Positions 26,451 through 35,444 of a stretch of DNA of 64,000 bases are shown here, piece by piece. The DNA comes from an uncultured Pelagibacteraceae bacterium (GTDB taxonomy: Bacteria > Pseudomonadota > Alphaproteobacteria > Pelagibacterales > Pelagibacteraceae). A program made the translations under genes and the position numbers. The stretch is from the NCBI GenBank assembly GCA_902524535.1, contig CABZDR010000001.1:418501-482500 (forward strand), in the 5' to 3' direction. Under the pieces are notes generated by a model that was not told the DNA's origin, made no database searches, and saw nothing but the letters and a program-made list of their open reading frames with translations. Positions within the stretch are counted from its first letter, which is position 1; every line of letters begins with the position of its first letter.

Positions 26451-27327
26451 CAGTGCTTATAACAGAATTTTTCTTCAACAATATTGATAATAAAGTACCT
26501 ATTTTTTCTGAAAGATCCTTTCTGTTCACTATTAAGTCAATAAATCCTGTTTTTTCTAAATACTCACTTTTTTGAAAACCCTCGGGCAATTCTTCTTTAA
26601 CGGTTCCTTGAATTACTCTAGCTCCTGCAAAAGCAATTAATGCTCCAGGCTCTGCTAAATGTATATCTCCTAACATAGCGTATGATGCAGTAATTCCTCC
26701 TGCAGTTGGATCAGTTATGCAAACTAGATAGGGTAGATTATTTTTTTTTAATTCATTAATTGCGATAGTAGTTCTTGTCATTTGAGATAAAGAAATTAGA
26801 CTTTCCATCATTCTCATTCCACCACCAGCACTTATACATAAAAATGGAGTTTTATTTTCAATCGCATATTGCACACCATACAAAAAGGCCTCACCTTCTG
26901 CAGCTGCCATAGAGGCTCCTAAAAAATTGAAATCTGATGCAACTGATGTAATTTTAATGTCATTTATTGTTCCAAATGCAACCATCATCCCACAGTTCAT
27001 ACCAGTTTTTTTTCTCGCAGTTTTTAATCTTTCTTTATAAGATTTAGAGTCTGACCAGTTTAATGGATCATCTTTTGGTATTGGTGTTTTTAATATCTCA
27101 TAATTATTTTCACCAAATAAGATATCAAATCTCTGTTTAGGACTTATTCTATGGTGTTTATTACAATCTGGGCAGACCCACAAATTTTGTTCAAATTCTT
27201 TTTTTAGGATTGGGCCTTTGCAACAAGACGTCCAATCACTATTAGCGACATCATCTTTAGTTGCTCTTTTATGAATAGCGGTCTTTATTTTTTCACCCGC
27301 TTTTATTATTTTTGTAATCCAATTCAT
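26398..27327 (-). CDS. accD: acetyl-CoA carboxylase carboxyltransferase subunit beta
   Basis: AccD pairs with AccA (gene at 48637) to carboxylate acetyl-CoA to malonyl-CoA. The carboxyltransferase core is intact, with GGGMRMMESLISLSQM, ITDPTAGGITASYAMLGD and GFQKSEYLEKTGFIDLI. The N-terminal zinc ribbon, normally two CxxC pairs, reads SCCKG (C35, C36) and VCPDC (C52, C55), so the first pair is altered. It starts 4 bases inside trpA's end and is followed by folC. Confidence 0.96.
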   Translation of the reverse strand: MNWITKIIKAGEKIKTAIHKRATKDDVANSDWTSCCKGPILKKEFEQNLWVCPDCNKHHRISPKQRFDILFGENNYEILKTPIPKDDPLNWSDSKSYKERLKTARKKTGMNCGMMVAFGTINDIKITSVASDFNFLGASMAAAEGEAFLYGVQYAIENKTPFLCISAGGGMRMMESLISLSQMTRTTIAINELKKNNLPYLVCITDPTAGGITASYAMLGDIHLAEPGALIAFAGARVIQGTVKEELPEGFQKSEYLEKTGFIDLIVNRKDLSEKIGTLLSILLKKNSVISTDENETTEDTQSLSKVAS

Positions 27328-28127
27328 TTAATTTTATTTTTTAATCTTTTTACAAGATTAATAACATTTGTGACAGTATTTTGTCTTTTTTTAATAGACC
27401 TAGTAATTTCTTTACAAATTGCGCTTCCAACAACTAATCCATCAGCTTTTTTTAGTGATTTTATTGTTTTTTCAGTGATTCCAAAACCAATTACAACATT
27501 TTTGGACTTATCGTGATTTTTTATTATTTGATATTGTGTAATTATTTCTTTTGCGGAAACCTTTAGTTTTCCCCCGGTAGTAGATAGCATACTTATATAA
27601 TAGATCATTTCATGAGAGTCATTAATAATCTTTTTCAATCTTAATTTTGAGGTAGTCGGTGAAATTAGTTGAATAAAATTAATATTTTTTTTTTTACATT
27701 TAGCAGCAAAAATTTTATTTTCTGGATAAGGCAAGTCAACAATAATTAAACCATCCACCTTAGCTTTTTTACATTTTGAAATAAATTTGTTTTCATTGTA
27801 CTGATAAACCATATTGTAATAACCCATCAAAATAACCGGTTTATCTTTTTTTGACCTTTTAAAATTTCTAACTATTGAGAATACATCATTTATCTTTATT
27901 CCATTTTTAATTGCTCTATAAGCGCTAGTTTGAATTTGGCCACCATCAGCAATAGGTGTGTTATGAGGAAATCCTACTTCACAAATGTCCGCGTAATCAG
28001 AAATAGATTTTAAAATTTCCAAAGATTTTTTTTTAGTGTTATCACCTGCAACGGTGTAAGTAAGAAGTGCAGGTCTATTCTCTTTTTTCGCATTTTTAAA
28101 AGATTGACTTATTAATGAATTTTTCAT
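27324..28127 (-). CDS. trpA: tryptophan synthase alpha chain (divergent)
   Basis: TrpA cleaves indole-3-glycerol phosphate to indole. The TIM-barrel catalytic residues are present: the Glu in CEVGFP (about 51) and the Asp in PIADGGQIQ (about 62). The surrounding signature differs from the norm: HNTPIADG where SDPxADG is usual, DLPYPENK, and MLSTTGGKLK in place of the SxTGVTG type loop. Length (267) is normal. It shares one base with trpB and overlaps accD by 4 bases. The changes match an equally divergent TrpB, suggesting joint evolution. Confidence 0.92.
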   Translation of the reverse strand: MKNSLISQSFKNAKKENRPALLTYTVAGDNTKKKSLEILKSISDYADICEVGFPHNTPIADGGQIQTSAYRAIKNGIKINDVFSIVRNFKRSKKDKPVILMGYYNMVYQYNENKFISKCKKAKVDGLIIVDLPYPENKIFAAKCKKKNINFIQLISPTTSKLRLKKIINDSHEMIYYISMLSTTGGKLKVSAKEIITQYQIIKNHDKSKNVVIGFGITEKTIKSLKKADGLVVGSAICKEITRSIKKRQNTVTNVINLVKRLKNKIK

Positions 28128-29356
28128 TAGTTCCTAACTAGTCTTTCTTTCAAAATATCCCTATCTTTCTTTGCATCTCCACACGAATTAACTATTATTA
28201 TTGTATCCTTGCTTAATTTAGGTGCGATTTTAATTGCTTCTGCGAATGCATGACTTGGCTCAAGACTTGGATTTATTTTTTCAAATCTAGTTACTAACTG
28301 ATATGCTTTCAGTGCTTCTTCATCAGTGGCATAGGTATATCTTGCTCTTCTAGTATCTTTCAAAAAACAATGAATTGGACTTACACCTGGATAATCAAGC
28401 CCAGCACTAATTGACTCTGTTTCATGAATTTGACCCTCACTATTTTGACAAACGTATGACGCTGCTCCATGTAAAATTCCAATTTTAGCGTTTCTACTTA
28501 AAGGCGCAGCATGTAATGATGACTTTTTTGGTCCACCTGCCTCTACACCTATTAATTCAATTTGTTTTTTATTAAAATCTATAAATTCACTCCAAAAACC
28601 ATATGCTGAACTTCCACCACCCACGCAGTTTATAAGCTTTAATTTTTTGGGAATTTTTTTAAATTTTTCTTTTAATTGAGCTTTTAATTCCTTTGAAATT
28701 TGAGCAGTACTCCAGCCGCAGATTTTAACAAAAATATTTGGACCAACTGTAGATCCAACACACATATGAGTATTATCACAATTAGAGACCCAATACCTCA
28801 TGCATTCGCTAACAGCATCAACTAGAGTTTGGCTACCAGAATATACAGGTACAATTTCTGCACCATTTCTTCTCATAGCATCACAATTGGGTTTCTGTCT
28901 TTTTATGTCTTTAGCTCCCATAAAAATTTTGCACTTTAAGCCAAATTTTTTTGCTGCCATACTAAGCATTTTTCCTGCATATCCAGCTCCGGTATCACCA
29001 ATTATATATTTTTTTCCCATAGCTTTACAAATTAGAGCATGAACAGTTGCGTTATATATTTTATGAGCTCCACCATTGGCTTCGGAGACCACTTTTGCCC
29101 AAATTTGTGCTCCATCTAAATAATTTGATAAATTTTCTAATTTTACAAAATTAGTTGGTGAACCCACATAGTTTTTAAAATAAAAATCTTTTTTCTTTAA
29201 AAACTTTTTATTTTTCCTAAGTTTTTGAAATTCCTTTGTAAGATCTTCTATTGGTTTTTTTAAAGTTTCAGGGATATAACTCCCACCAAATTTGCCACCC
29301 CAAAAACCGTGCTTGTCATGTTGATCTATTAATGGGATACCTTTTTTTAGTTTCAT
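28127..29356 (-). CDS. trpB: tryptophan synthase beta chain (divergent active site)
   Basis: TrpB condenses indole and serine using PLP. The scaffold is clear: FWGGKFGGSYIPETL, SPTNFVKLENLS, AHKIYN with PLP lysine K99, VGGGSSAYGFW phosphate loop, and AGLDYPGV. The catalytic segment usually reading ETGAGQHG is DTGAGYAG here (D121, Y126, A127), the PLP-ring contact usually SGRGDKD reads CGDAKKD, and GPEH reads SPIH. These are substitutions of key residues, not sequencing-like frameshifts. Context (trpF-trpB-trpA) still favours tryptophan synthesis. It overlaps trpF by 41 bases and shares one base with trpA. Confidence 0.9.
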   Translation of the reverse strand: MKLKKGIPLIDQHDKHGFWGGKFGGSYIPETLKKPIEDLTKEFQKLRKNKKFLKKKDFYFKNYVGSPTNFVKLENLSNYLDGAQIWAKVVSEANGGAHKIYNATVHALICKAMGKKYIIGDTGAGYAGKMLSMAAKKFGLKCKIFMGAKDIKRQKPNCDAMRRNGAEIVPVYSGSQTLVDAVSECMRYWVSNCDNTHMCVGSTVGPNIFVKICGWSTAQISKELKAQLKEKFKKIPKKLKLINCVGGGSSAYGFWSEFIDFNKKQIELIGVEAGGPKKSSLHAAPLSRNAKIGILHGAASYVCQNSEGQIHETESISAGLDYPGVSPIHCFLKDTRRARYTYATDEEALKAYQLVTRFEKINPSLEPSHAFAEAIKIAPKLSKDTIIIVNSCGDAKKDRDILKERLVRN

Positions 29357-29975
29357 TGTTTAACTGTTTAATTTTATTTAAAAAAATATCTATTTTGGAA
29401 ATATCTTTTACACCAGAAGTTTCAAGTCCTCCTGAAATATCAATATATTTACAAATATTTCTAAATTTTTCAATATCATCATCAAATTGAATATTACCTG
29501 CAATCATTTTATTGATATTATTAGGTACCTCATTTAACAAATTATGATCATAACTTAAAGATTTTTCGTACCCTTTAGAGTCAAATAAAATTATATCTGA
29601 AATAGAGACAAAGTTCTTATATTTGCTTACATCTTCTTTTTTCTCTACAGTAATAGCTGAAATAATCTTTTTATTATACTTTTCTTTAATAAATTTTATT
29701 TCTTCAGGATTGCAATCGTAAATTTGATAATAATCAAAAGGTAAATCTTTAATTTTTTCTAAATCATGGTTATCTGGCTTAACCAGTACAGCTACAAATT
29801 TGCATTTTTTCTTATCAATAATTAGTAATTTTTTAAGCCTTTCATTTTCAACATAACGTTTTGATTTTGAAAAATTTACGATAAAGCCTATTAGTGCGGG
29901 TGAATATGGATGGTTAATTATATAATCTAAAACTGTTGATGTCGAAACTCCACAAATCTTAGACATCAGTGTCAT
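29316..29975 (-). CDS. trpF: phosphoribosylanthranilate isomerase
   Basis: TrpF isomerises phosphoribosylanthranilate. SKICGVST near the start holds the catalytic cysteine (about residue 8). The catalytic Asp is likely in IILFDSKG (about 131), and the phosphate-binding end reads IDISGGLETSGVKD. At 219 residues the length is typical, although the central region is divergent. An internal ATG at 29966 is an alternative start. The start overlaps the pyrF stop by one base and the end runs 41 bases into trpB. Confidence 0.9.
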   Translation of the reverse strand: MTLMSKICGVSTSTVLDYIINHPYSPALIGFIVNFSKSKRYVENERLKKLLIIDKKKCKFVAVLVKPDNHDLEKIKDLPFDYYQIYDCNPEEIKFIKEKYNKKIISAITVEKKEDVSKYKNFVSISDIILFDSKGYEKSLSYDHNLLNEVPNNINKMIAGNIQFDDDIEKFRNICKYIDISGGLETSGVKDISKIDIFLNKIKQLNNETKKRYPINRST

Positions 29976-30658
29976 TATCTTAAATGATTAATTAATCTTT
30001 TTATATTTTGTTTTATTTTTCCAGAGTGTATAGATCTTCCAAGAACAATAGCAGAGGCACCAGCTTGAAGTGCTGCTTTAGGTGTAAGAATACGAGATTG
30101 ATCATTAGCCTTATCACCAGGAAGTCTTATTCCTGGAGTAAGAATAAAAAGATTTTTATACTTTTTTCTAATAATTTTTGCCTCAGAACCTGAGGCCACA
30201 ATACCTTTTAGTCCAGCTTTTTTAATTAGTGCCGCTTGTTTCAAAACTAATTTTTCAACACTGTCTTTATAACCAATCTCCCTTAAGGATTTATTATCAA
30301 GACTAGTTAGTATAGTCACTCCACATACAATTATTGATTTATTAATTTTTAGTGCCTGTTTTTGAAATACCTTTAATCCTTTTAAGCCTACACTGGCCAT
30401 AACAGTTATATATTTTATTTTTTTTAGATCTTTTATTGAATGAAGTGCAGATGAAATAGTTTGTGGAATGTCCGAAGCTTTGATATCGAGCATAAATTCA
30501 GATTTATAATTCTCAAGAAATTTTCTACCATTTTTTGAATAAAAAAATTGTAATCCAAATTTAGGAATTAGATTATATGGCTTTGTATGTTTGATAATTT
30601 TTTTAATTTGATTTATATTTGAGTTATCACAAGCGATAAAGATTTTATTCTTTTTCAT
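29975..30658 (-). CDS. pyrF: orotidine 5'-phosphate decarboxylase
   Basis: PyrF decarboxylates OMP to UMP. The catalytic Lys-Asp array is in MLDIKASDIPQT (DxKxxD, about residues 56-67). The C-terminal TPGIRLPGDKANDQSR and GASAIVLGRSIHSG segments bind phosphate. Length (227) is normal. It overlaps ihfB by 14 bases upstream and trpF by one base downstream. Confidence 0.95.
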   Translation of the reverse strand: MKKNKIFIACDNSNINQIKKIIKHTKPYNLIPKFGLQFFYSKNGRKFLENYKSEFMLDIKASDIPQTISSALHSIKDLKKIKYITVMASVGLKGLKVFQKQALKINKSIIVCGVTILTSLDNKSLREIGYKDSVEKLVLKQAALIKKAGLKGIVASGSEAKIIRKKYKNLFILTPGIRLPGDKANDQSRILTPKAALQAGASAIVLGRSIHSGKIKQNIKRLINHLR

Positions 30659-30938
30659 TATTTAATTGTTTAAACATTTCTTTTGACATTTTAAAGTGAA
30701 TAGTTTTTTTAGCTGGTGTATTAACTTTTTCACCAGTCTTAGGGTTCCTTGAAATTCTTGCTTTCTGAATTTTTGAAGAGAATATTCCAAAACCTCTTAA
30801 TTCTACTCTTTCACCTCTTTTGAGACTATTTTTAATCTCATTTAAAATTATTTTAGAAAACTTTTCCAAATCTTTTTTTAAAAAATTTGGATAATTCTTA
30901 GATAATTGATCTAAAAGTTTAGATTTAACAGTAGTCAA
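30645..30938 (-). CDS. ihfB: integration host factor beta / HU-family DNA-bending protein
   Basis: This 97-residue protein has the HU/IHF fold. GERVELRGFGIFSSKI and the beta-arm signature ARISRNPKTGEKV are seen, with the conserved Arg-Asn-Pro that intercalates DNA. The position directly after rpsA (22 bases) is the classic ihfB location, which distinguishes it from HU. It bends DNA at promoters and recombination sites. Its stop overlaps pyrF by 14 bases. Confidence 0.93.
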   Translation of the reverse strand: MTTVKSKLLDQLSKNYPNFLKKDLEKFSKIILNEIKNSLKRGERVELRGFGIFSSKIQKARISRNPKTGEKVNTPAKKTIHFKMSKEMFKQLNNEKE

Positions 30939-30960
30939 AATTAAATCCTTTGATAATTAT

Positions 30961-32688
30961 CTATTTTTTATCTTCACCCTTTTTTTTTAAATCTTCTGAA
31001 AGAGATGAAAAAGGAAGGTTTTTACCAGAACCTTCAGCTCCGTATTTGTCCAACGCTTCTTTTTTCTCGATTTCTTCAAGAAGTTTCATGCTTAGAGAAA
31101 CTTTTCTTCTATTCAAATCTAGTTCAGCAATTGCACAATCTATCTTTTCCCCGCCAGTAAATCTAGAAGGTCTAGCATCTGCGCTGTTGATGGCAATTTG
31201 AGATTTTTTAATAATAAAATCCATTTCACACCCCTCTGGTCTAACAACCAAACCTTTATTATCCGTAGAAATAATTTTAACAGTTATCGTTTGATTAATT
31301 TTTTTATCTTTAAACCAATCAAATGGATCGGGTTGAGTTTGTTTTAATCCAACTCTTATTTTTTGATCTGAGACTTTTATCTCTAAAACTCTAACTTTAA
31401 TTTTGTCACCTTTTTTATATTTTGATAATTCATCTTCACCATTATTTAGGTATGTCAGATCATTGCAATGTAAAAATGCATCTGCATCTACATCCTTTGC
31501 CTTAACAAATAATGAATATTCATTCTTGTTAACAACTTCTGTTTCTAAAATTGTATTTAATGGATATCTTTTTTCAAAAGTTTCAAAGGGATTTTCTTTT
31601 GTTAATCTATGAGAAATAGCCACTCTTCTTTTTTCTTTATCTATTTCGGTTATAACACAATCTATTTCATCGCCTATATTAAACATTTTTTTTGCTGAAA
31701 CATTTTTTTTAGCCCAGCTAAGTTCACTAGAATGTAACAAGGTGGTTAATCCAGGTTCTAGCTCGCAGAAAGCTCCAAAATCCATAATCTTCATGACTTT
31801 AGCTTTGTAAACTTTATTTAACTCATAATTTTCAATATGTTCAAATGGATCTGGTGACAATTGTTTAACGGAACATCCAACTTGAAGTTTCTCTTTATCA
31901 ACTGATATAACCTTTAAATCATGTTTTTCACCAATATTAAATACTTCGTCTGGGTGATTTACTCTAGAGTAAGAAATCTCTTGAAGGTGTACAAGAACAT
32001 CTAATTCATCATTAACATTAAAAAAACATCCAAACGTACTATAACCTTTCACTTCAGCGTTTTTTATAATGTCTCCAACTTTATATTTATCAACTATTTT
32101 TGCTTTATCTTCTTTTTTAAAATTTGATATTATTTCTCTTCTTGAAACGCATGCATTACCTCTTATCTTGTCTAATTTTATCAATGCAAATTTTTGAGGT
32201 TCATTCATCAGGTGGCTAATGTCTTTTAATGGTTTGTCACTTATTTGTGATCCTGGTAAAAACATTAAGGAACCAGTTTCTATGTGCTCAACAATACAGC
32301 CACCTTTGCATTTTGAGGTAATCTTACCCATTATAGGTTCATTTTTTTCATAAGCTTCAACAAGTTTATCCCACCCTTTTATTTTTTGCGCTTTGCTCGC
32401 TGAAACTAAAACTTCACCATTTTTATCTTCTATTTTTTCTAATAATACAGAAACTTTTTCGCCCACTTTTATTTTTTCTGTTAGTCCCATACTTTTTAAT
32501 TCATTGATATCTAATACCGGTTCACTTTTTAAACCCTCTACAAATAAAAAAACAAATTTTTCAGTTATTTTATTTATTTTTCCCTCAATTATTTTTCCTT
32601 CTTCAATTTTTGATTTTGATAACTGACTATTAAGTAGTTCTTTAAATTCTTTAGATGCTGGATTTGATAAATCTTTATAAATTTCCAT
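30961..32688 (-). CDS. rpsA: 30S ribosomal protein S1
   Basis: S1 brings mRNA to the 30S subunit. The 575 residues consist of six S1/OB repeats (roughly 30-100, 115-180, 200-270, 285-355, 375-440 and 460-530), each with the F/Y-G-x-F and H-x-S/E patterns (STFGCFFNV, DFGAFCELEPGLTTLLHSSEL). It ends in a lysine-rich tail. Because most genes here have no clear Shine-Dalgarno, S1 is likely important for initiation. It overlaps cmk by 14 bases and precedes ihfB. Confidence 0.96.
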   Translation of the reverse strand: MEIYKDLSNPASKEFKELLNSQLSKSKIEEGKIIEGKINKITEKFVFLFVEGLKSEPVLDINELKSMGLTEKIKVGEKVSVLLEKIEDKNGEVLVSASKAQKIKGWDKLVEAYEKNEPIMGKITSKCKGGCIVEHIETGSLMFLPGSQISDKPLKDISHLMNEPQKFALIKLDKIRGNACVSRREIISNFKKEDKAKIVDKYKVGDIIKNAEVKGYSTFGCFFNVNDELDVLVHLQEISYSRVNHPDEVFNIGEKHDLKVISVDKEKLQVGCSVKQLSPDPFEHIENYELNKVYKAKVMKIMDFGAFCELEPGLTTLLHSSELSWAKKNVSAKKMFNIGDEIDCVITEIDKEKRRVAISHRLTKENPFETFEKRYPLNTILETEVVNKNEYSLFVKAKDVDADAFLHCNDLTYLNNGEDELSKYKKGDKIKVRVLEIKVSDQKIRVGLKQTQPDPFDWFKDKKINQTITVKIISTDNKGLVVRPEGCEMDFIIKKSQIAINSADARPSRFTGGEKIDCAIAELDLNRRKVSLSMKLLEEIEKKEALDKYGAEGSGKNLPFSSLSEDLKKKGEDKK

Positions 32689-33343
32689 TAATATTAATAT
32701 TTTTATCTATAATTTTTTTTATTTTTAAAAAACAGGAACTTTTAGATAACTTTGTTGTGTTTATCAATACTGAATCTTTAGTTTTCTTCAGTGGCGCTAC
32801 TTTTCGATTATAGTCACTTTTGTCGCGTTTTTTAATGCTTTTGAGCACATCATGATAGTTTACATTTTTGTTAATTGATTTTAATTCCCTGTATCTTCTT
32901 AGTGCCCTAGTTTTTACATTTGCAGTGATAAAGAACTTAAAGTCTGCATCAGGCATTATGTTATATGTTATGTCTCTTCCATCTAAACAAGAACCGTTGT
33001 AACCTTTTGGCGGTTGATATGCACATTTAATTTGAAATTTATAGACAAGTTTACGAATAATTTTTTTCTTAGAAATTTTAGATGCCTCAAGCCCAACCTC
33101 ATCAGAAATTAATTTTTTTTTTTTCAGTTCTTCATTTTTTAGTTTATTAATTTTTTTTTTAATAAAACTTGTATCGAATTTTTTTGGATATCTAATTTTC
33201 AAATAAGCTATGTATCTGTAAATCTTACCTGTATCTAAATAGTATAAGTTATAATGATTTGATATTTTTTTTGCTAGTGTTCCTGCTCCTGCAGCAGCAG
33301 GTGAGTCAATTGCAATTTTTAACTTTTTAATATTGATCTTCAT
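32675..33343 (-). CDS. cmk: cytidylate kinase with altered Walker A
   Basis: Cmk phosphorylates CMP and dCMP. The position between aroA and rpsA, the length (222), LDTGKIYRYIAYLK, the CMP-site CLDGRDI and the NYHDVLKSIKKRDKSDYNR lid all support the call. The P-loop, normally GPAASGKGT, reads SPAAAGAGT, so the phosphate-binding lysine is alanine (A20). The LDTGAMYR motif carries an extra lysine (K40), which might compensate. The start shares ATGA with the aroA stop, and the end overlaps rpsA by 14 bases. Confidence 0.9.
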   Translation of the reverse strand: MKINIKKLKIAIDSPAAAGAGTLAKKISNHYNLYYLDTGKIYRYIAYLKIRYPKKFDTSFIKKKINKLKNEELKKKKLISDEVGLEASKISKKKIIRKLVYKFQIKCAYQPPKGYNGSCLDGRDITYNIMPDADFKFFITANVKTRALRRYRELKSINKNVNYHDVLKSIKKRDKSDYNRKVAPLKKTKDSVLINTTKLSKSSCFLKIKKIIDKNININGNL

Positions 33344-34662
33344 TTCTGTATTTCTTTTAAAATCTTTAAAAAATTTGGAAATGATGTATTTATTGAGTCT
33401 TTATCGTGTATATGCCATTCTCCTCCGAATGTTAGTGCTGCTATCACAGATGACATAAATATTCTATGATCTTTAAGATAATTTTTAATTATAATTTTTT
33501 TTTTAATATTAATTTGTGGATTTCCGAAAATTTTAATTGAACTACTAGTGATCTCATTTTTAATTCCCATTAAACTTAACATTTTTGAACCCAATCTAAG
33601 TCTTGGGCTTTCTTTCTGATTAAGCTCACTTAGATTTTTGAAAAATGATATACCTTTAGCTTTCGCAGCTACTAAGAAAATCAAAGGAAATTCGTCTATT
33701 GAACTAGTATTTAATTTAACAGGACAATTGATTGATTTTAAATTCTTTGAACTTTTAACAAAAATGTCAGCTACATATTCTCCTTTGTAAAATCTTCTAT
33801 TTCTGAATACTATTTTAGCTCCCATTCTCCTTAGAATAATTATAATTCCAATTCTAGATGCATTTATATTTACATTTTTCACTGTTAAAGTTGAATTTTC
33901 CGTCAAACATGTAAGTACAATAAAAAACGCTGCTGAACTTATGTCAGATGGAATGTTGTAATTAAATGATTTTATTTTTTTTGCTTTTTTTATTTTTATA
34001 AGATCATAATTTTTTCCCCTCGATAAACTTATTGGTAGTTTAAGATACTTACACAATAATTCAGTATGGTTCCTGGATTTCTTGGCTCTTATGACTGTTG
34101 TACCTTTAGTCCTAAGTCCTGCGAATATCACACTACTTTTGCACTGAGCAGATCCTTTTTTTTCGTTATAATTTATTGGTTTTAAATTTTTACTTCCTAG
34201 AATTGTTAAAGGTAAGTTTTTATTATTTGTAAGTTTGAATTTTACTCCAAATTTTCTAAGTGGATCTGTAACTCTTTTAAAATCTCTTTTCGAGAGACTT
34301 TTGTCACCAATAATCTTTATTTTTTCATCGCAATTAGCTAGTAAGCCTAAGATCAACCTTCCTAGAGTCCCTGAATTTTTTGCATTTATGACAATATTCT
34401 TTTTATATTTATAACCATTTAGACCCTTGCCATTAATTTCACAAAAATTTTTCTTTAATTTAACATTAATCCCAAATTTTTTAATTGCATCAATAGATGC
34501 TTTAACATCATCAGATTTGAGAAGATTAAAAGATTTCGATTTTCCATCAGCCAGAGATGCTAAAAGAACCCATCTGATACTTAGACTTTTATCACCACTT
34601 ACAACCACTCTCCTATTAGAAAAACTATTGATTTTTTTTTTTATTACAAAAATATTTGTCAT
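33340..34662 (-). CDS. aroA: 3-phosphoshikimate 1-carboxyvinyltransferase (EPSP synthase)
   Basis: AroA joins PEP to shikimate-3-phosphate. The 440 residues show VVSGDKSLSIRWVLLASLADGKS (PEP-site lysine at about 21), a NAKNSGTLGRL loop in place of the more common GNSGTxxRL, SAQCKSSVIFAGL (substrate site), SSIDEFPLIFLVAAKAKG with the catalytic Asp, KESPR and DHRIFMSS. All key charged residues are present. It overlaps cmk by 4 bases and follows lptB after 5 bases. aroB, aroK and pheA in the window act in the same pathway. Confidence 0.95.
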   Translation of the reverse strand: MTNIFVIKKKINSFSNRRVVVSGDKSLSIRWVLLASLADGKSKSFNLLKSDDVKASIDAIKKFGINVKLKKNFCEINGKGLNGYKYKKNIVINAKNSGTLGRLILGLLANCDEKIKIIGDKSLSKRDFKRVTDPLRKFGVKFKLTNNKNLPLTILGSKNLKPINYNEKKGSAQCKSSVIFAGLRTKGTTVIRAKKSRNHTELLCKYLKLPISLSRGKNYDLIKIKKAKKIKSFNYNIPSDISSAAFFIVLTCLTENSTLTVKNVNINASRIGIIIILRRMGAKIVFRNRRFYKGEYVADIFVKSSKNLKSINCPVKLNTSSIDEFPLIFLVAAKAKGISFFKNLSELNQKESPRLRLGSKMLSLMGIKNEITSSSIKIFGNPQINIKKKIIIKNYLKDHRIFMSSVIAALTFGGEWHIHDKDSINTSFPNFLKILKEIQK

Positions 34663-34667
34663 TAAAA

Positions 34668-35444
34668 TTAATTAAATTTGAATGAGTCACCAAAATACGC
34701 GTTTTTCGCTTTGATATCATTTACAAGCTGAGTAGGTGTTCCTTGTGCAATGATCTTGCAATTAGATAAAATTATAGCACTATCAACACAAGATAAAAGG
34801 TCTCTTGCTTGATGATCACAAATACAAATACTTATTTTTTCTTGAGACTGAAGGTTAACTATTAGTTCCTTCAACATTTTAATCGTTAAAACATCTAATG
34901 CTGCAAAAGGTTCGTCTAGAAGTAAAACCTTTGGATTATTCAATAAAGCTAATGCAATAACTAACTTTTTTTTTTGTCCACCAGATAGAAATTTTGCGGG
35001 GATATTTATAATAGTGTCAAATTCAAATTGAGAAATTATTTTTTCGATAGTGATTAACCTTATAGATTTATCTTTAATTTGGATTTCAGCTATAGCCTTA
35101 AGATTTTCAAGTAAAGTGAGGTCATGAAAATATCCACCATATTGAGGAACATATCCTATTTTAAATGTGATTGCCCTTTCAGCTATAGGGTAATTTAAAA
35201 CATCTTTGTTATTTATGACAATTGATCCAAAGTTGGGTTTAAGAAGCCCAGTAATTAGATTGAATATTGTGGATTTACCCACTCCGTTTGGTCCTAATAA
35301 ACCCAAAATTTCTCCTTGGTTTAAATTAAAGCTTATTGAGTCTAATATTGGTCTTCTTTTAAATGAGAAACTAACTTTTTCTAATTTTAGAATAGGATTT
35401 AAATTCTTAAAAGATTTAATTCTGAATTTTTTAATTATTGCCAT
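34668..35444 (-). CDS. lptB: LPS export ABC transporter ATP-binding protein
   Basis: LptB powers extraction of LPS from the inner membrane with LptF and LptG. The 258 residues carry Walker A GPNGVGKST (about 53-61), the Q-loop in YVPQYGG, the signature LSGGQKKK, Walker B VLLLDEPFAALD and the H-loop CDHQ. About 20 extra N-terminal residues precede the usual LptB start. It is 14 bases inside the end of lptC, and lptA, usually between them, is absent. Confidence 0.92.
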   Translation of the reverse strand: MAIIKKFRIKSFKNLNPILKLEKVSFSFKRRPILDSISFNLNQGEILGLLGPNGVGKSTIFNLITGLLKPNFGSIVINNKDVLNYPIAERAITFKIGYVPQYGGYFHDLTLLENLKAIAEIQIKDKSIRLITIEKIISQFEFDTIINIPAKFLSGGQKKKLVIALALLNNPKVLLLDEPFAALDVLTIKMLKELIVNLQSQEKISICICDHQARDLLSCVDSAIILSNCKIIAQGTPTQLVNDIKAKNAYFGDSFKFN

